Assembly (NCBI GenBank): GCA_963751105.1
Contig: CAVVTG010000001.1
Coordinates: 620,001 to 684,000, forward strand
DNA length: 64,000 nt
From: JACVRW01 sp963751105
GTDB taxonomy: Bacteria > Actinomycetota > Thermoleophilia > Solirubrobacterales > Thermoleophilaceae
Direction: 5' to 3'
Below, piece by piece: positions 8,301 through 16,236 of the stretch. The first letter of the stretch is position 1. Each line of letters starts with the position of its first letter. Made by a program: the position numbers and the translations under genes. Under the pieces are notes generated by a model. It did not search any database. It saw only the letters and a list, made by a program, of their open reading frames with translations, and was not told the DNA's origin.

Positions 8301-9817
8301 GGGCGCAGCTCGGCGAACTCCTCGGACGGATAGCGGCCGTCGAGCATGTCGAGCACGCTGTCGAGCAGCTCCCTCGACAGCTCGGCGAACGGGTATGCGC
8401 GGCGGATGGTGTCGTGGAGGGCCGGGACCTTGAGCTCGTCGCCGGGCGCGGTCATGGCCACGATCTGCTGGGCGAGCACGTCGAGCGGGTTGCGGGGGAT
8501 CACCGTCGACTCGATGTCGCCGTCGCGCATGCGCTTGGCCACCACCGCGCACTCGAGCAGGTCGGCCCTGAACTTGGGGAAGATGCGGCCCCGCGACACG
8601 TCGCCGACGTTGTGACCGGCCCGGCCGATCCGCTGCAGCCCCGCGGTCACAGACTTGGGCGACTCCACCTGGATGACCAGGTCCACCGCTCCCATGTCGA
8701 TGCCGAGCTCGAGCGAGGAGGTGGCCACCAGGCAGGGCAGCTGCCCGGACTTGAGCAGGTCCTCGACCACCAGGCGCTCCTCGCGGGCCAGGGAGCCGTG
8801 GTGCGCGCGTGCGACATAGAGCGCTTCGCCACCCCCGAGCCGTTCTTCCCACTCGGGGTCCTCCCCCGCCAGCTCGTTCAAACGCACCGCCAGCCGCTCG
8901 GCGCCGCGCCGGGCGTTGACGAAGATGATCGTCGAGCGGTGCTGCTTCACGAGCTCGAGCAGCTCGGGGTAGATCGCCGGCCAGATCGAGCGCTGCGTGG
9001 TGGGCGGGGTGTCGCCCACTCCGAAGCCGTCGCTCGTGCCCACCAGGTCGCCGCCTCCGGCCGCGGTGCCCATGCCGCCCACGGCGGGGTCCGTGACGTC
9101 ATGGGCGTCCGGCTCGGACATGTTCTCCACCGGCACGTGGATCTTCAGGTCTAGTGGCTTGCGCACGCCGGTGTCGACCACCGTGCAGTCCCGCCCCGCC
9201 CCGGCCAGGAAGCGGCCCACCTCTTCGAGCGGTTTCTGAGTGGCCGACAGGCCGATCCGCTGCAGCGGGCGCCCGGCCAGTTCCTCGAGCCGCTCGAGCG
9301 TCAGCGCCAGGTGGGCGCCGCGCTTGGTTCGGGCCACCGCGTGGATCTCGTCGACGATCACCCACTCGGTGTCCACCAGGAACTCGCGGGCACGCGACGT
9401 GAGCATCAGGTAGAGCGACTCCGGCGTCGTGATGAGCACGTCCGGCGGGGTGCGCAGCATCGCCTGACGCTCCTTCTGCGGCGTGTCTCCCGTGCGGATG
9501 GCCACGCTGATGTCGCCACCGATGCCCTTCAGCGGGGCGCGCAGGTTCTTCTCGACGTCGTAGGAGAGCGCCTTCAGGGGAGAGACGTACACGAGGCGGG
9601 TGCGGCGCGGCTCGGCGGGTTCGGCCACCAGGCGATCGAGTCCCCAGAGGAAGGCGGCCAGGGTCTTGCCCGAGCCCGTGGGGGCGGAGACGAGAACGTT
9701 CTCGCCCCCCGCAATGGCGGGCCAGGCCTGCTCCTGGGCCTCCGTCGGGCGCTCGAAGGAACGCGTGAACCAATCACGGACCTGCGGGGTGAACGATGCG
9801 AGCGGGTCTGGCGTCAC
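5354..9817 (-). CDS. lhr: Lhr-type ATP-dependent helicase
   Basis: 1487 aa, the usual length of bacterial Lhr. The N-terminal half is an Lhr-core superfamily 2 helicase: Walker A APTGSGKT at about 45-52, DEIH box at 156-159, SAT motif (GLSATQ), and motif VI QRIGRAGHN. It is followed by a winged helix and the Lhr C-terminal domains. Between the two RecA lobes there is a Gly/Asp-rich insert of roughly 40 residues (around 230-270) that looks like a flexible linker. Lhr translocates on single-stranded DNA, unwinds RNA:DNA hybrids and is linked to damage repair. Start is GTG at 9817; the next two genes follow closely. Confidence 0.95.
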   Translation of the reverse strand: MTPDPLASFTPQVRDWFTRSFERPTEAQEQAWPAIAGGENVLVSAPTGSGKTLAAFLWGLDRLVAEPAEPRRTRLVYVSPLKALSYDVEKNLRAPLKGIGGDISVAIRTGDTPQKERQAMLRTPPDVLITTPESLYLMLTSRAREFLVDTEWVIVDEIHAVARTKRGAHLALTLERLEELAGRPLQRIGLSATQKPLEEVGRFLAGAGRDCTVVDTGVRKPLDLKIHVPVENMSEPDAHDVTDPAVGGMGTAAGGGDLVGTSDGFGVGDTPPTTQRSIWPAIYPELLELVKQHRSTIIFVNARRGAERLAVRLNELAGEDPEWEERLGGGEALYVARAHHGSLAREERLVVEDLLKSGQLPCLVATSSLELGIDMGAVDLVIQVESPKSVTAGLQRIGRAGHNVGDVSRGRIFPKFRADLLECAVVAKRMRDGDIESTVIPRNPLDVLAQQIVAMTAPGDELKVPALHDTIRRAYPFAELSRELLDSVLDMLDGRYPSEEFAELRPRIVWDRVEDTIRARKGARQLAVTNAGTIPDRGLYGVNLPDGRRVGELDEEMVYEARPGQTFLLGASTWRIEEITRDRVIVTPAPGAPGAVPFWRGEGIGRPKELGAAIGAFSRTAVDQDPAELAAGYDLDERAAKNLSSFLREQRDATRVVPSDRTIVIERFRDEIGDWRLCVLSPFGGRVHSAWALALSARIRDEFGLESDAIWSDDGIIVHLPDSDEPPGAELVMVEPDLVEEMVVKELSSSALFGARFRENAARALLLPRAYPGKRTPLWQQRLKAQSLLEVAKRYGQFPIVLETYRECLRDVLDLPGLEELLRGLHTRELSLVEVETQRASPFASSLLFDYVATYMYEGDTPNAERRAAALSLDRDLLRELLGQEELRELIDPDALAEVEADLQRLSERTKAANADSLHDVLRAVGDLTVAEAQERCLEAVAARRILTDLERTRRAVKMRIGGEERWIASEDAGLYRDALGAVPPGGLPAVFLEDVDEPLARLARRYARTHGPFTTRDVSDRYALDFGPVLRELERAGSLIRGELRPGGSEREWCDPDVLRRLRRASLASLRKEVEPAEQRALARFLPAWQGVDGAPPGGAGVDRMREQLVPLQGLALAPEVWERDVLPRRVGAYSPSWMDQLCASGELVWVGAGATGRRTGRVALYFREDARWLGPPPVKGEAPAEPLHDALRERLERGAGFWSDLLADLGEAEPVELQEALWDLVWAGEVTNDAFAPLRSPRLSVARRERDAGRRFARRRRPGAPQVQGRWSLTGPLFAGAPAHGPRMRALAEVLLERYGIVTRETVLAEGIPGGFSGLYGELANLETLGTARRGYFVEGLGGAQFALSAAIERLRSMRSDEAGGPLVLAVTDPANPYGATLPWPKRDDEARRPSRVPGAFVVSLDAEPVLYVERGGKALLALREPEEDWLRPALEALADAVKRGRVPRLGLERFDGEPVVGTEVGALLIELGFRQSPRKLTLSA

Positions 9818-9822
9818 AGGAC

Positions 9823-9844
9823 CCCTGAGCGTACCGTCTCAGGG
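9823..9844. promoter_or_regulatory. inverted repeat upstream of lhr
   Basis: Perfect 7-base arms CCCTGAG and CTCAGGG with an 8-base spacer, beginning 6 bases upstream of the lhr start codon in the 64-base gap to the divergent lipoprotein gene. The position suits a repressor operator or an RNA hairpin in the lhr leader. It does not match the PafBC-type damage promoter. Confidence 0.45.
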
Positions 9845-9881
9845 TGGCCGGGCTCAGCGCGTCCGGCTACGCTGAAGCCAC

Positions 9882-10205
9882 ATGAACTCCTTGCGAAATC
9901 GGTTGGCTGCCGTCGTGATCGCTGCCGTGCTCTCGGTCGGCGCGGCGGCCTGCGGGGCGGAGGACGAGGGCAACGAGCTGCGCGATCAGGTGGAGAGCTC
10001 GGCCGACGAGGTGCGCAAGGAGGCCGAGGACCTGCGCAAGGAGATCGAGGAGGGCACGAAGACCTCCCGAGAGGAGCTCGAGAAGGCCGCCGACGACCTC
10101 AAGAAGGAGGCCGATCAGGCGGAGAAGGACCTCGAAGGGAACGCCGACGAGCTGCGCAAGGAGGCGGAGGAGCTGCGCAAGGAGCTCGAGGAGCAGGCGC
10201 CCTAG
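9882..10205 (+). CDS. small coiled-coil lipoprotein
   Basis: 107 aa. A basic N-terminus and hydrophobic core (LAAVVIAAVLSVGAAAC) end in a lipobox-like Cys, so the protein is probably lipidated and anchored outside the membrane. The rest is an uninterrupted charged helix with repeats of the type ADELRKEAEELRKELEE, predicting a long coiled coil. It may act as a spacer or oligomer in the envelope. No enzymatic motif. It is divergent from lhr and convergent with the next gene, so it is probably a single-gene unit. Confidence 0.75.
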   Translation: MNSLRNRLAAVVIAAVLSVGAAACGAEDEGNELRDQVESSADEVRKEAEDLRKEIEEGTKTSREELEKAADDLKKEADQAEKDLEGNADELRKEAEELRKELEEQAP

Positions 10206-10213
10206 GCTCCGGC

Positions 10214-10435
10214 TCAGCTCGCCCGCGGCAGCGTGCTCTCGGCCACCACGCGGTGCAGCTGGACCCCGAGCGCGACTCCCGCGAGGCCGAGCGCCGTGAT
10301 CGCCCCGGCCTCGGGACTCAGCAGCAGCGCGGCCGCCGGGATGAGCGCCGCGACGGCCGGCAGGATCCGCCAGCGCCCGGCGGCCAGGCCGGCGAAGGTG
10401 GAGAGGAGAAGTACGGCACAGACGACGACTGCCAT
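10214..10435 (-). CDS. small two-helix membrane protein
   Basis: 73 aa starting at an ATG with an excellent AAAGGAG about 9 bases upstream. Two hydrophobic stretches (MAVVVCAVLLLSTFAGLAAG and LPAVAALIPAAALLL, the second running on into a Gly/Ala-rich segment) suggest two or three short membrane helices, with a short polar C-terminus (HRVVAESTLPRAS). Located 14 bases downstream of the riboswitch-controlled cell-wall hydrolase and probably part of the same transcript. Not a recognised family. Confidence 0.65.
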   Translation of the reverse strand: MAVVVCAVLLLSTFAGLAAGRWRILPAVAALIPAAALLLSPEAGAITALGLAGVALGVQLHRVVAESTLPRAS

Positions 10436-10449
10436 GGTCAGGTCTCCTT

Positions 10450-11286
10450 TCAGAGTCCCTCGGGGTGACGTCCGGTGTAGCCACGGGCGGACCGCATCCG
10501 CTCGCTCCAGCGATTGCCGGTGACCTTGCGGGCCGACGTGTCGAAGCGCAGTCCGGCGACGATCAGGTAGGCGTGCCCGGCGTTGGCGCGCACGGTGACC
10601 CACTCGCCGCGCCCGCGCTCGCCCCAGCTCGTGAAGCCGCCGGAGGCCAGCGGAGAGTCGAGCAGGCCTGCGGCATGAAGCACGTAGCTGACCGACCCGG
10701 AGCAGTCGTAGCCCGAGTCGCGCCAGCGGCCGTGTCCGCCGCCGTACTTGTAGGGCTTGCGCGCGATCCTGTTGCCCGCGGCGATGATGTCCTTGACCTG
10801 CTGGGGGGCCGAGGCCGGCGCCACGGCCAGGCCGTCGTCGCCCACGTAGCCCTCGTCGCCGGGAGCCTCGGTCACCGGGGTTCCCTCGCCCACGGGGGCG
10901 CCCTCCACGTAGCCGGCGCCGCCCTCGGCTGAGCCTCCGGTGTCGCCCGGGAGGCCGGGGTCCTCGCCGGCCGTCCGCTGAGTGGTGCTGGTGCTCCCGG
11001 CGGCGCGCTCGCGCACCAGGCGCTGCTCGGCCCGGGAGGCGCGACCGTTGACGCGCTTGCCCTCGGCCGTCTCGAAGGACTTGAGGCTCGTGCGAGTACC
11101 ACGCCCGAACTCGCCGTCCACGCCGGTCTCGTACCCCGCCCGGTCCAGGTAGCGCTGCAGCGCGCGTACGTCGGACCCGCTCGAGCCGACGGACAGAGTG
11201 CGGGACGCGTAGCTCGCGGCCATCGCGTCGGCGGCCGGGATCAGGCTGACTGCGGCTGCGGCGAGTACCGGCAGCGTCCTTCGCAT
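10450..11286 (-). CDS. secreted peptidoglycan-binding NlpC/P60-like hydrolase
   Basis: 278 aa. Signal peptide (LPVLAAAAVSLIPAADAMA), then a peptidoglycan-binding-1 domain with the usual repeat (SDVRALQRYLDRAGYETGVDGEFGRGTRTSLKSF, about 38-72), a low-complexity Gly/Glu/Pro linker, and a C-terminal NlpC/P60-like domain with catalytic Cys in YDCSGSVSYV and His in AGHAYLIV. It would cleave cell-wall peptides outside the cell. The SD AAGGAG precedes the ATG. The 5' leader carries a c-di-AMP riboswitch, the arrangement known for actinobacterial cell-wall hydrolases and resuscitation factors. Confidence 0.87.
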   Translation of the reverse strand: MRRTLPVLAAAAVSLIPAADAMAASYASRTLSVGSSGSDVRALQRYLDRAGYETGVDGEFGRGTRTSLKSFETAEGKRVNGRASRAEQRLVRERAAGSTSTTQRTAGEDPGLPGDTGGSAEGGAGYVEGAPVGEGTPVTEAPGDEGYVGDDGLAVAPASAPQQVKDIIAAGNRIARKPYKYGGGHGRWRDSGYDCSGSVSYVLHAAGLLDSPLASGGFTSWGERGRGEWVTVRANAGHAYLIVAGLRFDTSARKVTGNRWSERMRSARGYTGRHPEGL

Positions 11287-11308
11287 GCGTAGGTGCTCCT
11301 TCTCTTCT

Positions 11309-11424
11309 CGGCGCCTACGGGGTTAGCTGTCGGGCTCGCGCCAGAAGAGTGGCGCTACACGGCGGATCGCTGTGATTCGCCCCGAACTACCTGGTTCCCC
11401 CGCTCCGCGGCCGCCTGGCGACCG
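11309..11424 (-). promoter_or_regulatory. ydaO/yuaA c-di-AMP riboswitch
   Basis: Read on the minus strand, the leader contains the ydaO hallmarks: GGGGGAACCAGGTAGTTCGG, then GGGGCGAATCACAG, and near the 3' end the near-invariant CCGACAGCTAACCCCGTAGG. A closing P1 helix forms between the complements of 11417-11424 and 11309-11315 (seven pairs with one bulged U). It ends about 22 bases before the start codon of the cell-wall hydrolase. Ligand assignment (cyclic di-AMP) is established for this class; the class is usually an OFF switch. Confidence 0.92.
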
Positions 11425-11506
11425 TGGACTCGGCTATGGGTTCCTTGCGGGGCGGCACAGTAGCAGCAGCCTCGACCGGAACCGTCCCGATCGCCAAGCT
11501 GTCCCC

Positions 11507-12184
11507 ATGACGCGGCTCGCACCTCTCCTCTGCCTGTTTGCTGCCCTGGCTCTGCCGGCCTGCGGTGAGGACGACGAGGCCGCTCCATCCAACTCCCAGG
11601 GCGTCAGGCAGGTGGCCGCGCTGGGCGACTCCATCACCGCCGGCACGCCGCGGTGGGATCCCAACCCCGGCATCCGGGCCCAGATCGGCCCCGGGCTCGA
11701 CCGCCGCAGCCAGTACGGCTACTGGGCGGAACGGGCCCTCCCCGGGACGAGCTTTCGCAACTGCGGCGTGCCCGGCGAGCGCACCGGCGAGATCGCCGCC
11801 CGGCTCGACGACTGCGCTCGCGGCGCCGACACGCTGATCGTCCAGGGCGGGGTCAACGACCTGGCCCAGGGAGTCGCGCCCGAGGAGGTGGCGGCCAACC
11901 TGCGGGCGATGGTGCGCCGCGGCAAGGGCCGGGGCCTCGAGGTGGCCATCGTCGAGGTTCTACCGTGGAACGGCGGCTACCCGGACGCCGCCGGCGACAT
12001 CCGCGAGCTCAATCGCCTGATCGCGCGCATCGCGGAGGACGAGGGCGCCAGGCTGATCCGCTGGTACCGGCTGCTCGAGGACCCCGACCGGCCGGGGCGG
12101 ATGCGCGAGCGCCTCAACTCCGACAACGCCCACCCCTCGATTGCCGGCTACCGGCGGCTGGGCGAGGCGGTCCGGCTGCCGTAG
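11507..12184 (+). CDS. SGNH/GDSL-family lipoprotein hydrolase
   Basis: 225 aa. Signal sequence with a lipobox (FAALALPAC) predicts a surface lipoprotein. The SGNH blocks are complete: block I GDSITAG (nucleophile Ser), block II Gly in the NCGVPGERT segment, block III GGVND with Asn, and block V DNAHPS with Asp and His. Probable esterase or lipase on an extracellular substrate. Start ATG at 11507 is chosen because the signal peptide begins there. The 3' end overlaps the convergent udgB gene by 37 bases. Confidence 0.87.
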   Translation: MTRLAPLLCLFAALALPACGEDDEAAPSNSQGVRQVAALGDSITAGTPRWDPNPGIRAQIGPGLDRRSQYGYWAERALPGTSFRNCGVPGERTGEIAARLDDCARGADTLIVQGGVNDLAQGVAPEEVAANLRAMVRRGKGRGLEVAIVEVLPWNGGYPDAAGDIRELNRLIARIAEDEGARLIRWYRLLEDPDRPGRMRERLNSDNAHPSIAGYRRLGEAVRLP

Positions 12185-12861
12185 GCGAGCTCACGGGCGC
12201 GTTCGAATACGGCGTCGGTCATCGGCTCGGTGAGCTTGCCGGTGAAGGTGTTCTGCTGGCTCGGGTGAAACGAGCCCAGCAGTATCGGGCCCTTCTCCGG
12301 CGTGAATTCGGCGGCGTGACCGAAGCGGGGGCGCGGCCGGATCTCGAGCAGGCGACAGGCGGCCTCCCACGCGAAGGCGCCGAGGCAGAGGATCACGGCC
12401 GGGTCGATCAGCTCGAGCTCCTCGGCGGCGTAGGGGAGGCAGTTGTCACGCTCCTCGGGTGAGGGCCGGTTGGCCGGAGGAGCGCAGCGCACCGCCGCGG
12501 AGATGAAGGCGCCACTCAGCTCGAGATCGTCGTCGCGACGGAGCGAGAACGGCTGGTTGGCGAAGCCCGTGCGGTGCATGGACGCGAACAGCCAGTCACC
12601 CGAGCGGTCGCCGGTGAAGAAGCGGCCGGTCCGGTTGGCCCCGTGGGCCGCCGGCGCAAGACCGAGGACGAGCACGCGGCCGCCGGGATCGCCGAAGCCC
12701 GGCACCGGCCGGCCCCAGTATTCCTCGCCGGCGAACGACGCTCGCTTCTCGCGTGCCACGCGCTCGCGCCACTCCACCAGGCGAGGGCAGCGCCGGCAGG
12801 TGGTGATGCGCCGCTCTAGGGCTTCAAGCGCTTGCCGCTGCTGAACAGATACTGGGCCCAC
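12148..12861 (-). CDS. udgB: family 5 uracil-DNA glycosylase (UdgB type)
   Basis: 237 aa. Motif A GLAPAAHGANRTGRFFTGD and C-terminal motif HPSQQNTFTGKLTEPM identify a family 5 (UdgB) enzyme, which removes uracil and some deaminated bases without the polar catalytic Asp of family 1. Cys pairs CRRCP near the N-terminus, plus later Cys residues, are consistent with the 4Fe-4S cluster. The only plausible in-frame start is GTG at 12861, which makes the gene overlap the ABC permease by 46 bases. It also overlaps the GDSL gene tail to tail. Confidence 0.87.
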   Translation of the reverse strand: MGPVSVQQRQALEALERRITTCRRCPRLVEWRERVAREKRASFAGEEYWGRPVPGFGDPGGRVLVLGLAPAAHGANRTGRFFTGDRSGDWLFASMHRTGFANQPFSLRRDDDLELSGAFISAAVRCAPPANRPSPEERDNCLPYAAEELELIDPAVILCLGAFAWEAACRLLEIRPRPRFGHAAEFTPEKGPILLGSFHPSQQNTFTGKLTEPMTDAVFERARELAYGSRTASPSRR

Positions 12862-13571
12862 AGGAAGGCCGGCACGGCCAGCGCGGCGGTCACGCCCAGA
12901 GAGAGCCAGAACGACACGTCGCTCTCTCCCAGGAAGCCGAAGCGCACGGCGTTGACCAGGTAGAAGACGGGGTTCGCGTGCGAGAGCTCCTCCCAGGGGG
13001 AGGGGAGCACGTCGATCGAGTAGAAGACGCCGCCGACGAAGACCAGCGGCAGGATCACGATGTTGTTGATGAAGGTGGTGAAGTCCCAGACCTCGGCGTA
13101 GATCCCGACGATCACCCCGAGCGAGGCGAACAGCAGGAGCCCGACCGCGATCGCGGCCGCCAGTGCGAAGGGCCGCTCGACCGGCACGCCCACCAGCAGC
13201 ACGGCCAGCACCAGCAGCGAGCCGCCGATCATCAGCGAACGGAAGAAGCCGCCCACCAGATAGCCCACGCAGATCTGCCAGCTGGGCATCGGGGCGGACA
13301 GGATGTCGTTGATGTAGCGGTCGAAGCGCGCCTGGAAGACCGAGGAGGAGTTGTTGGCGTAGGCGGCCTGCACCATGCCCATGGTGATCAGGCCGGGCAC
13401 GATGAACACCTCGTAGTCCACACCGCCGACCTGGTCGATGCGGCCGCCGAGCGAGAGCCCGAACACGAGGATGAACAGGATCGAGGCGATCACCGGGGCA
13501 AGCACCGTCTGGGTCCAGAGCTTCGACACCCGCAGCACCTCGCGGCGGCATAGCCAGCCGAGCCCCGTCAC
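12816..13571 (-). CDS. ABC-2 type transporter permease
   Basis: 251 aa integral membrane protein with about six helices and the ABC-2 family layout: N-terminal cytoplasmic start, helix APVIASILFILVFGLSLG, the FIVPGLITMGMVQAAY loop, and a PLVFVGGVFYSIDVLP helix pair near the C-terminus. It forms the channel of an exporter with the ATPase encoded directly upstream, which it overlaps as GTGA. Substrates of this class include drugs, lipids and polysaccharides; the rml genes upstream make a glycan or glycolipid possible but not shown. Confidence 0.9.
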   Translation of the reverse strand: MTGLGWLCRREVLRVSKLWTQTVLAPVIASILFILVFGLSLGGRIDQVGGVDYEVFIVPGLITMGMVQAAYANNSSSVFQARFDRYINDILSAPMPSWQICVGYLVGGFFRSLMIGGSLLVLAVLLVGVPVERPFALAAAIAVGLLLFASLGVIVGIYAEVWDFTTFINNIVILPLVFVGGVFYSIDVLPSPWEELSHANPVFYLVNAVRFGFLGESDVSFWLSLGVTAALAVPAFLWAQYLFSSGKRLKP

Positions 13572-14302
13572 GAGGACATCGCCTTCACGTACACGTCCTG
13601 CAGGCGGTCGACGGCGAAGTGCTCACGCAGGCCGTCGGCGGAATCACGCGCGATCAGCCGGCCGTCACGGATGAGGGCGATCTCCTCGCACAGCGCTTCG
13701 GCCTCCTCGAGGTAGTGCGTGGTGAGCAGGATCGTCGTGCCCTCGGCGTGCAGCTTGCGGATGTACTCCCACAGCTCGGTGCGAAGCTCGAAGTCCACCC
13801 CCGCGGTGGGCTCGTCGAGGATCACCAGGCGGGGCCGGTGCATCAGCGCGCGGGCCAGCAGCAGGCGCCGGCGCTGGCCGCCGGACAGCTTGGGGGCGCG
13901 CACGTCGCTCTTGGCCTCGAGGCCGAAGATCGAGATCATCTCCTCGGCTCGTTCTCGGGCTTCCTGCTTGTTCATCCCGAAGTAGCCGCCGTGGTAGGCG
14001 AGCGTCTCGCGCACGGTGAGGAAGCGGTCGAGGTTGATGTCCTGCTCGGCCAGCCCGATCGAGCGGCGGGCCTCCATGCTGTCGTGCGGCTGTCCGAACA
14101 CGGCGATCTCGCCAGAGGTGACGCGCAGGAGATTGCAGACGGCGCTGATCAGCGTGGTCTTTCCGGCCCCGTTGGGACCGAGCAGACCGAAGAACGCGCC
14201 GGCCGGTATGCGGAGGTCGAAGTTCTCGAGCGCGAGCACGCCATCGTCGTAGCGCTTGGTCAGGCTACGAAGCTCGAGAGCGGGATTCTCCTCGCGGAAC
14301 AC
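13568..14302 (-). CDS. ABC-2 exporter ATP-binding protein
   Basis: 244 aa nucleotide-binding domain: Walker A GPNGAGKTT, Q-loop LAEQDINLD, signature LSGGQRRRLLLARAL, Walker B LVILDEPTAGVD and the switch His in TTHYLEEAE. DrrA/NatA-like, it powers the permease encoded by the overlapping downstream gene. The frame stays open to 14413, but the extra N-terminal residues are low-complexity Arg/Ala. I place the start at GTG 14302, preceded by GAAGG. Confidence 0.9.
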   Translation of the reverse strand: MFREENPALELRSLTKRYDDGVLALENFDLRIPAGAFFGLLGPNGAGKTTLISAVCNLLRVTSGEIAVFGQPHDSMEARRSIGLAEQDINLDRFLTVRETLAYHGGYFGMNKQEARERAEEMISIFGLEAKSDVRAPKLSGGQRRRLLLARALMHRPRLVILDEPTAGVDFELRTELWEYIRKLHAEGTTILLTTHYLEEAEALCEEIALIRDGRLIARDSADGLREHFAVDRLQDVYVKAMSS

Positions 14303-14429
14303 GACCTTCGAGGCTATCGACGCCCGGGCGGCATCTGGACGCCATTCGCCGCGATCGGTTGCGCCCCGACCGCGTGGAGCGATGGTCCCGAAACGCGCCG
14401 GCGCTCCGCGCACGCCCGAGCCGCCCGGC

Positions 14430-15419
14430 CTAACCGCCTGACAGCGAGCGCCCGTACTGGCGCTCGTAGTACTCGCGGTATTCGCCCGAGCGGATCGGGG
14501 ACCACCAGTCCTCGTTGTCGCGGTACCAGTCCACCGTGCGGGTCAGGCCCTCCTCGAAGTGCACCTCGGCCTGCCAGCCCAGCTCGTCGCGGATCTTGTC
14601 CGAGCTGAGCGAGTAGCGCCGGTCGTGGCCGGGCCGGTCCCGCACATACTCGATCAGCGATTCGTCACGGCCGGTGAGCGCGAGGATGCGGCGGACCACG
14701 TCGATGTTCTCGCACTCGTCGGGACCGCCGACGTTGTAGGCCTCGCCAGGACGGCCGCGTTCGAGAACGGCGTGAATGCCCCGGGCGAAGTCCTCGACGT
14801 ACAGCCAGTTGCGCACCTGAAGACCGTCCCCGTAGACCGGGAGCGGATCGCCGTTCAGCGCGTTAAGCACGCACAGGGGGATCAGCTTCTCCGGGTACTG
14901 GCGCGGCCCGTAGTTGTTCGAGCCGCGGCAGATGAGGGCCTCGAGGCCGTAGGTGTGGGCGTGGGCGGAGACCAGCAGATCGCCGCCGGCCTTGGTCGCC
15001 GAGTAGGGCGACGAGGGATCGAGGGGCGAGACCTCGGTGAACGAGCCCTCGGGAATGGAGCCGTACACCTCGTCGGTCGACACCTGCAGGTACCGCGACA
15101 CGCCCCGCTCCCGGGCCGCGTCGAGCAGCACGCTGGTGCCGATCACGTGCGTGCGCGCGAACGCGTCCTGGTCGGCGATCGAGCGATCCACGTGCGACTC
15201 GGCCGCGAAGTTGACGATCGCGTCGGCGCCCTCGGCGACTTCCATCACCAGGTCCCGATCCTCGATGCCGCCCACCACGAGCTCCACCCCGTCGGGCAGG
15301 TTCTCGCGCCGGCCCGCGTAGGTCAGCTTGTCGAGCACGGTGACGTCGTGGTCGCCCTGGGCGATGCGCACGTAGGTGGACCCGATGAAGCCGGCCGCGC
15401 CGGTGACGAGAAGCCTCAC
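14430..15419 (-). CDS. rmlB: dTDP-glucose 4,6-dehydratase
   Basis: 329 aa extended SDR converting dTDP-glucose to dTDP-4-keto-6-deoxyglucose. NAD-binding GAAGFIGS at about 7-14, active-site STDEVYG at 114-120 with the catalytic Asp-Glu pair, and Tyr139/Lys143 in YSATK. The RGSNNYGPRQYPEKLIP block is characteristic of RmlB. It is the last of the rmlA-rmlD-rmlB run, 13 bases after rmlD, and supplies the second step of dTDP-L-rhamnose or another deoxysugar route. Confidence 0.95.
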   Translation of the reverse strand: MRLLVTGAAGFIGSTYVRIAQGDHDVTVLDKLTYAGRRENLPDGVELVVGGIEDRDLVMEVAEGADAIVNFAAESHVDRSIADQDAFARTHVIGTSVLLDAARERGVSRYLQVSTDEVYGSIPEGSFTEVSPLDPSSPYSATKAGGDLLVSAHAHTYGLEALICRGSNNYGPRQYPEKLIPLCVLNALNGDPLPVYGDGLQVRNWLYVEDFARGIHAVLERGRPGEAYNVGGPDECENIDVVRRILALTGRDESLIEYVRDRPGHDRRYSLSSDKIRDELGWQAEVHFEEGLTRTVDWYRDNEDWWSPIRSGEYREYYERQYGRSLSGG

Positions 15420-15432
15420 GCCGGGACCCGCT

Positions 15433-16236
15433 TCACGCCCGCACCCCGAGGTACGCGTCCAGGCCCTTCTGCCACGCGGGCAGGCGGACGCTGTCGTATT
15501 CAGTTGTCAGTGCGGAGTTCGCCGGTCGCGCGGCGGGCCGCGGGAACTCCGCGGTCGTGCACGGCTCGAGCCGGCAGTCGACTCCGGACTGGTCGAAGAT
15601 CTCCTGGGCGAAGGCGAACCACGAGCACGAGCCGCCACCCGCCAGGTGCCGCACGCCCCGCTCGCCGCCGTGGGCCAGGCGCACGAGACCCTCGGCCAGG
15701 TGGCCGGTGAAGGTCGGGCACCCCAGCTGGTCGTCGACCACGCGAAGCTCGTCTCGCTCATCACCGAGGCGAAGCATGGTGGCGACGAAGTTCGCCCCCC
15801 CGGCGCCGAACAACCATGAGCTGCGCACGATGAGGTGGTCGGGGTTGGCCTCGGCCACCGCCTGCTCACCCGCGAGCTTCGAGCGCCCGTACTCCTGCAG
15901 CGGACCCACGGGATCGGACTCGACCCAGGGCTCCCTCTTGGCACCGTCGAAGACGTAGTCGGTCGATACGTGCACCACCCGGCCCGCCGACCGGGCCACG
16001 TTGGCCGCGCCGTCGCGGTTGACCCGCGTCGCCGTCTCGGCCTGATCCTCCGCTCCGTCCACGTCGGTCCAGGCCGCGCAGTTGATGACCAGGTCGCCGG
16101 GGCCGATCGCCGCCTGCACAGCGTCGAAGTCGGTCACGTCGAGCTCGGCGCGCGAGAAACCCACCGCGTCGGCGCCCGCCACCCTCATCACGTCCTGCCC
16201 GAGCATGCCGCCCGCGCCTGTGACCACCAGCCTCAC
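15433..16236 (-). CDS. rmlD: dTDP-4-dehydrorhamnose reductase
   Basis: 267 aa SDR with N-terminal GAGGMLGQDV, NCAAWTDVDGAE (RmlD signature), STDYVFDG, and YGRSK for the catalytic Tyr/Lys. It reduces dTDP-4-keto-L-rhamnose with NAD(P)H to dTDP-L-rhamnose. The GTG start overlaps the rmlA stop as GTGA. The enzyme normally needs the RmlC epimerase product as substrate; no rmlC lies in this window. Confidence 0.93.
   Translation of the reverse strand: MRLVVTGAGGMLGQDVMRVAGADAVGFSRAELDVTDFDAVQAAIGPGDLVINCAAWTDVDGAEDQAETATRVNRDGAANVARSAGRVVHVSTDYVFDGAKREPWVESDPVGPLQEYGRSKLAGEQAVAEANPDHLIVRSSWLFGAGGANFVATMLRLGDERDELRVVDDQLGCPTFTGHLAEGLVRLAHGGERGVRHLAGGGSCSWFAFAQEIFDQSGVDCRLEPCTTAEFPRPAARPANSALTTEYDSVRLPAWQKGLDAYLGVRA

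Noticed and set aside
7754..9154. 466-codon open frame on the plus strand
   Set aside because: Antisense shadow of lhr; composition is His/Gly/Arg-rich and shows no family motif.
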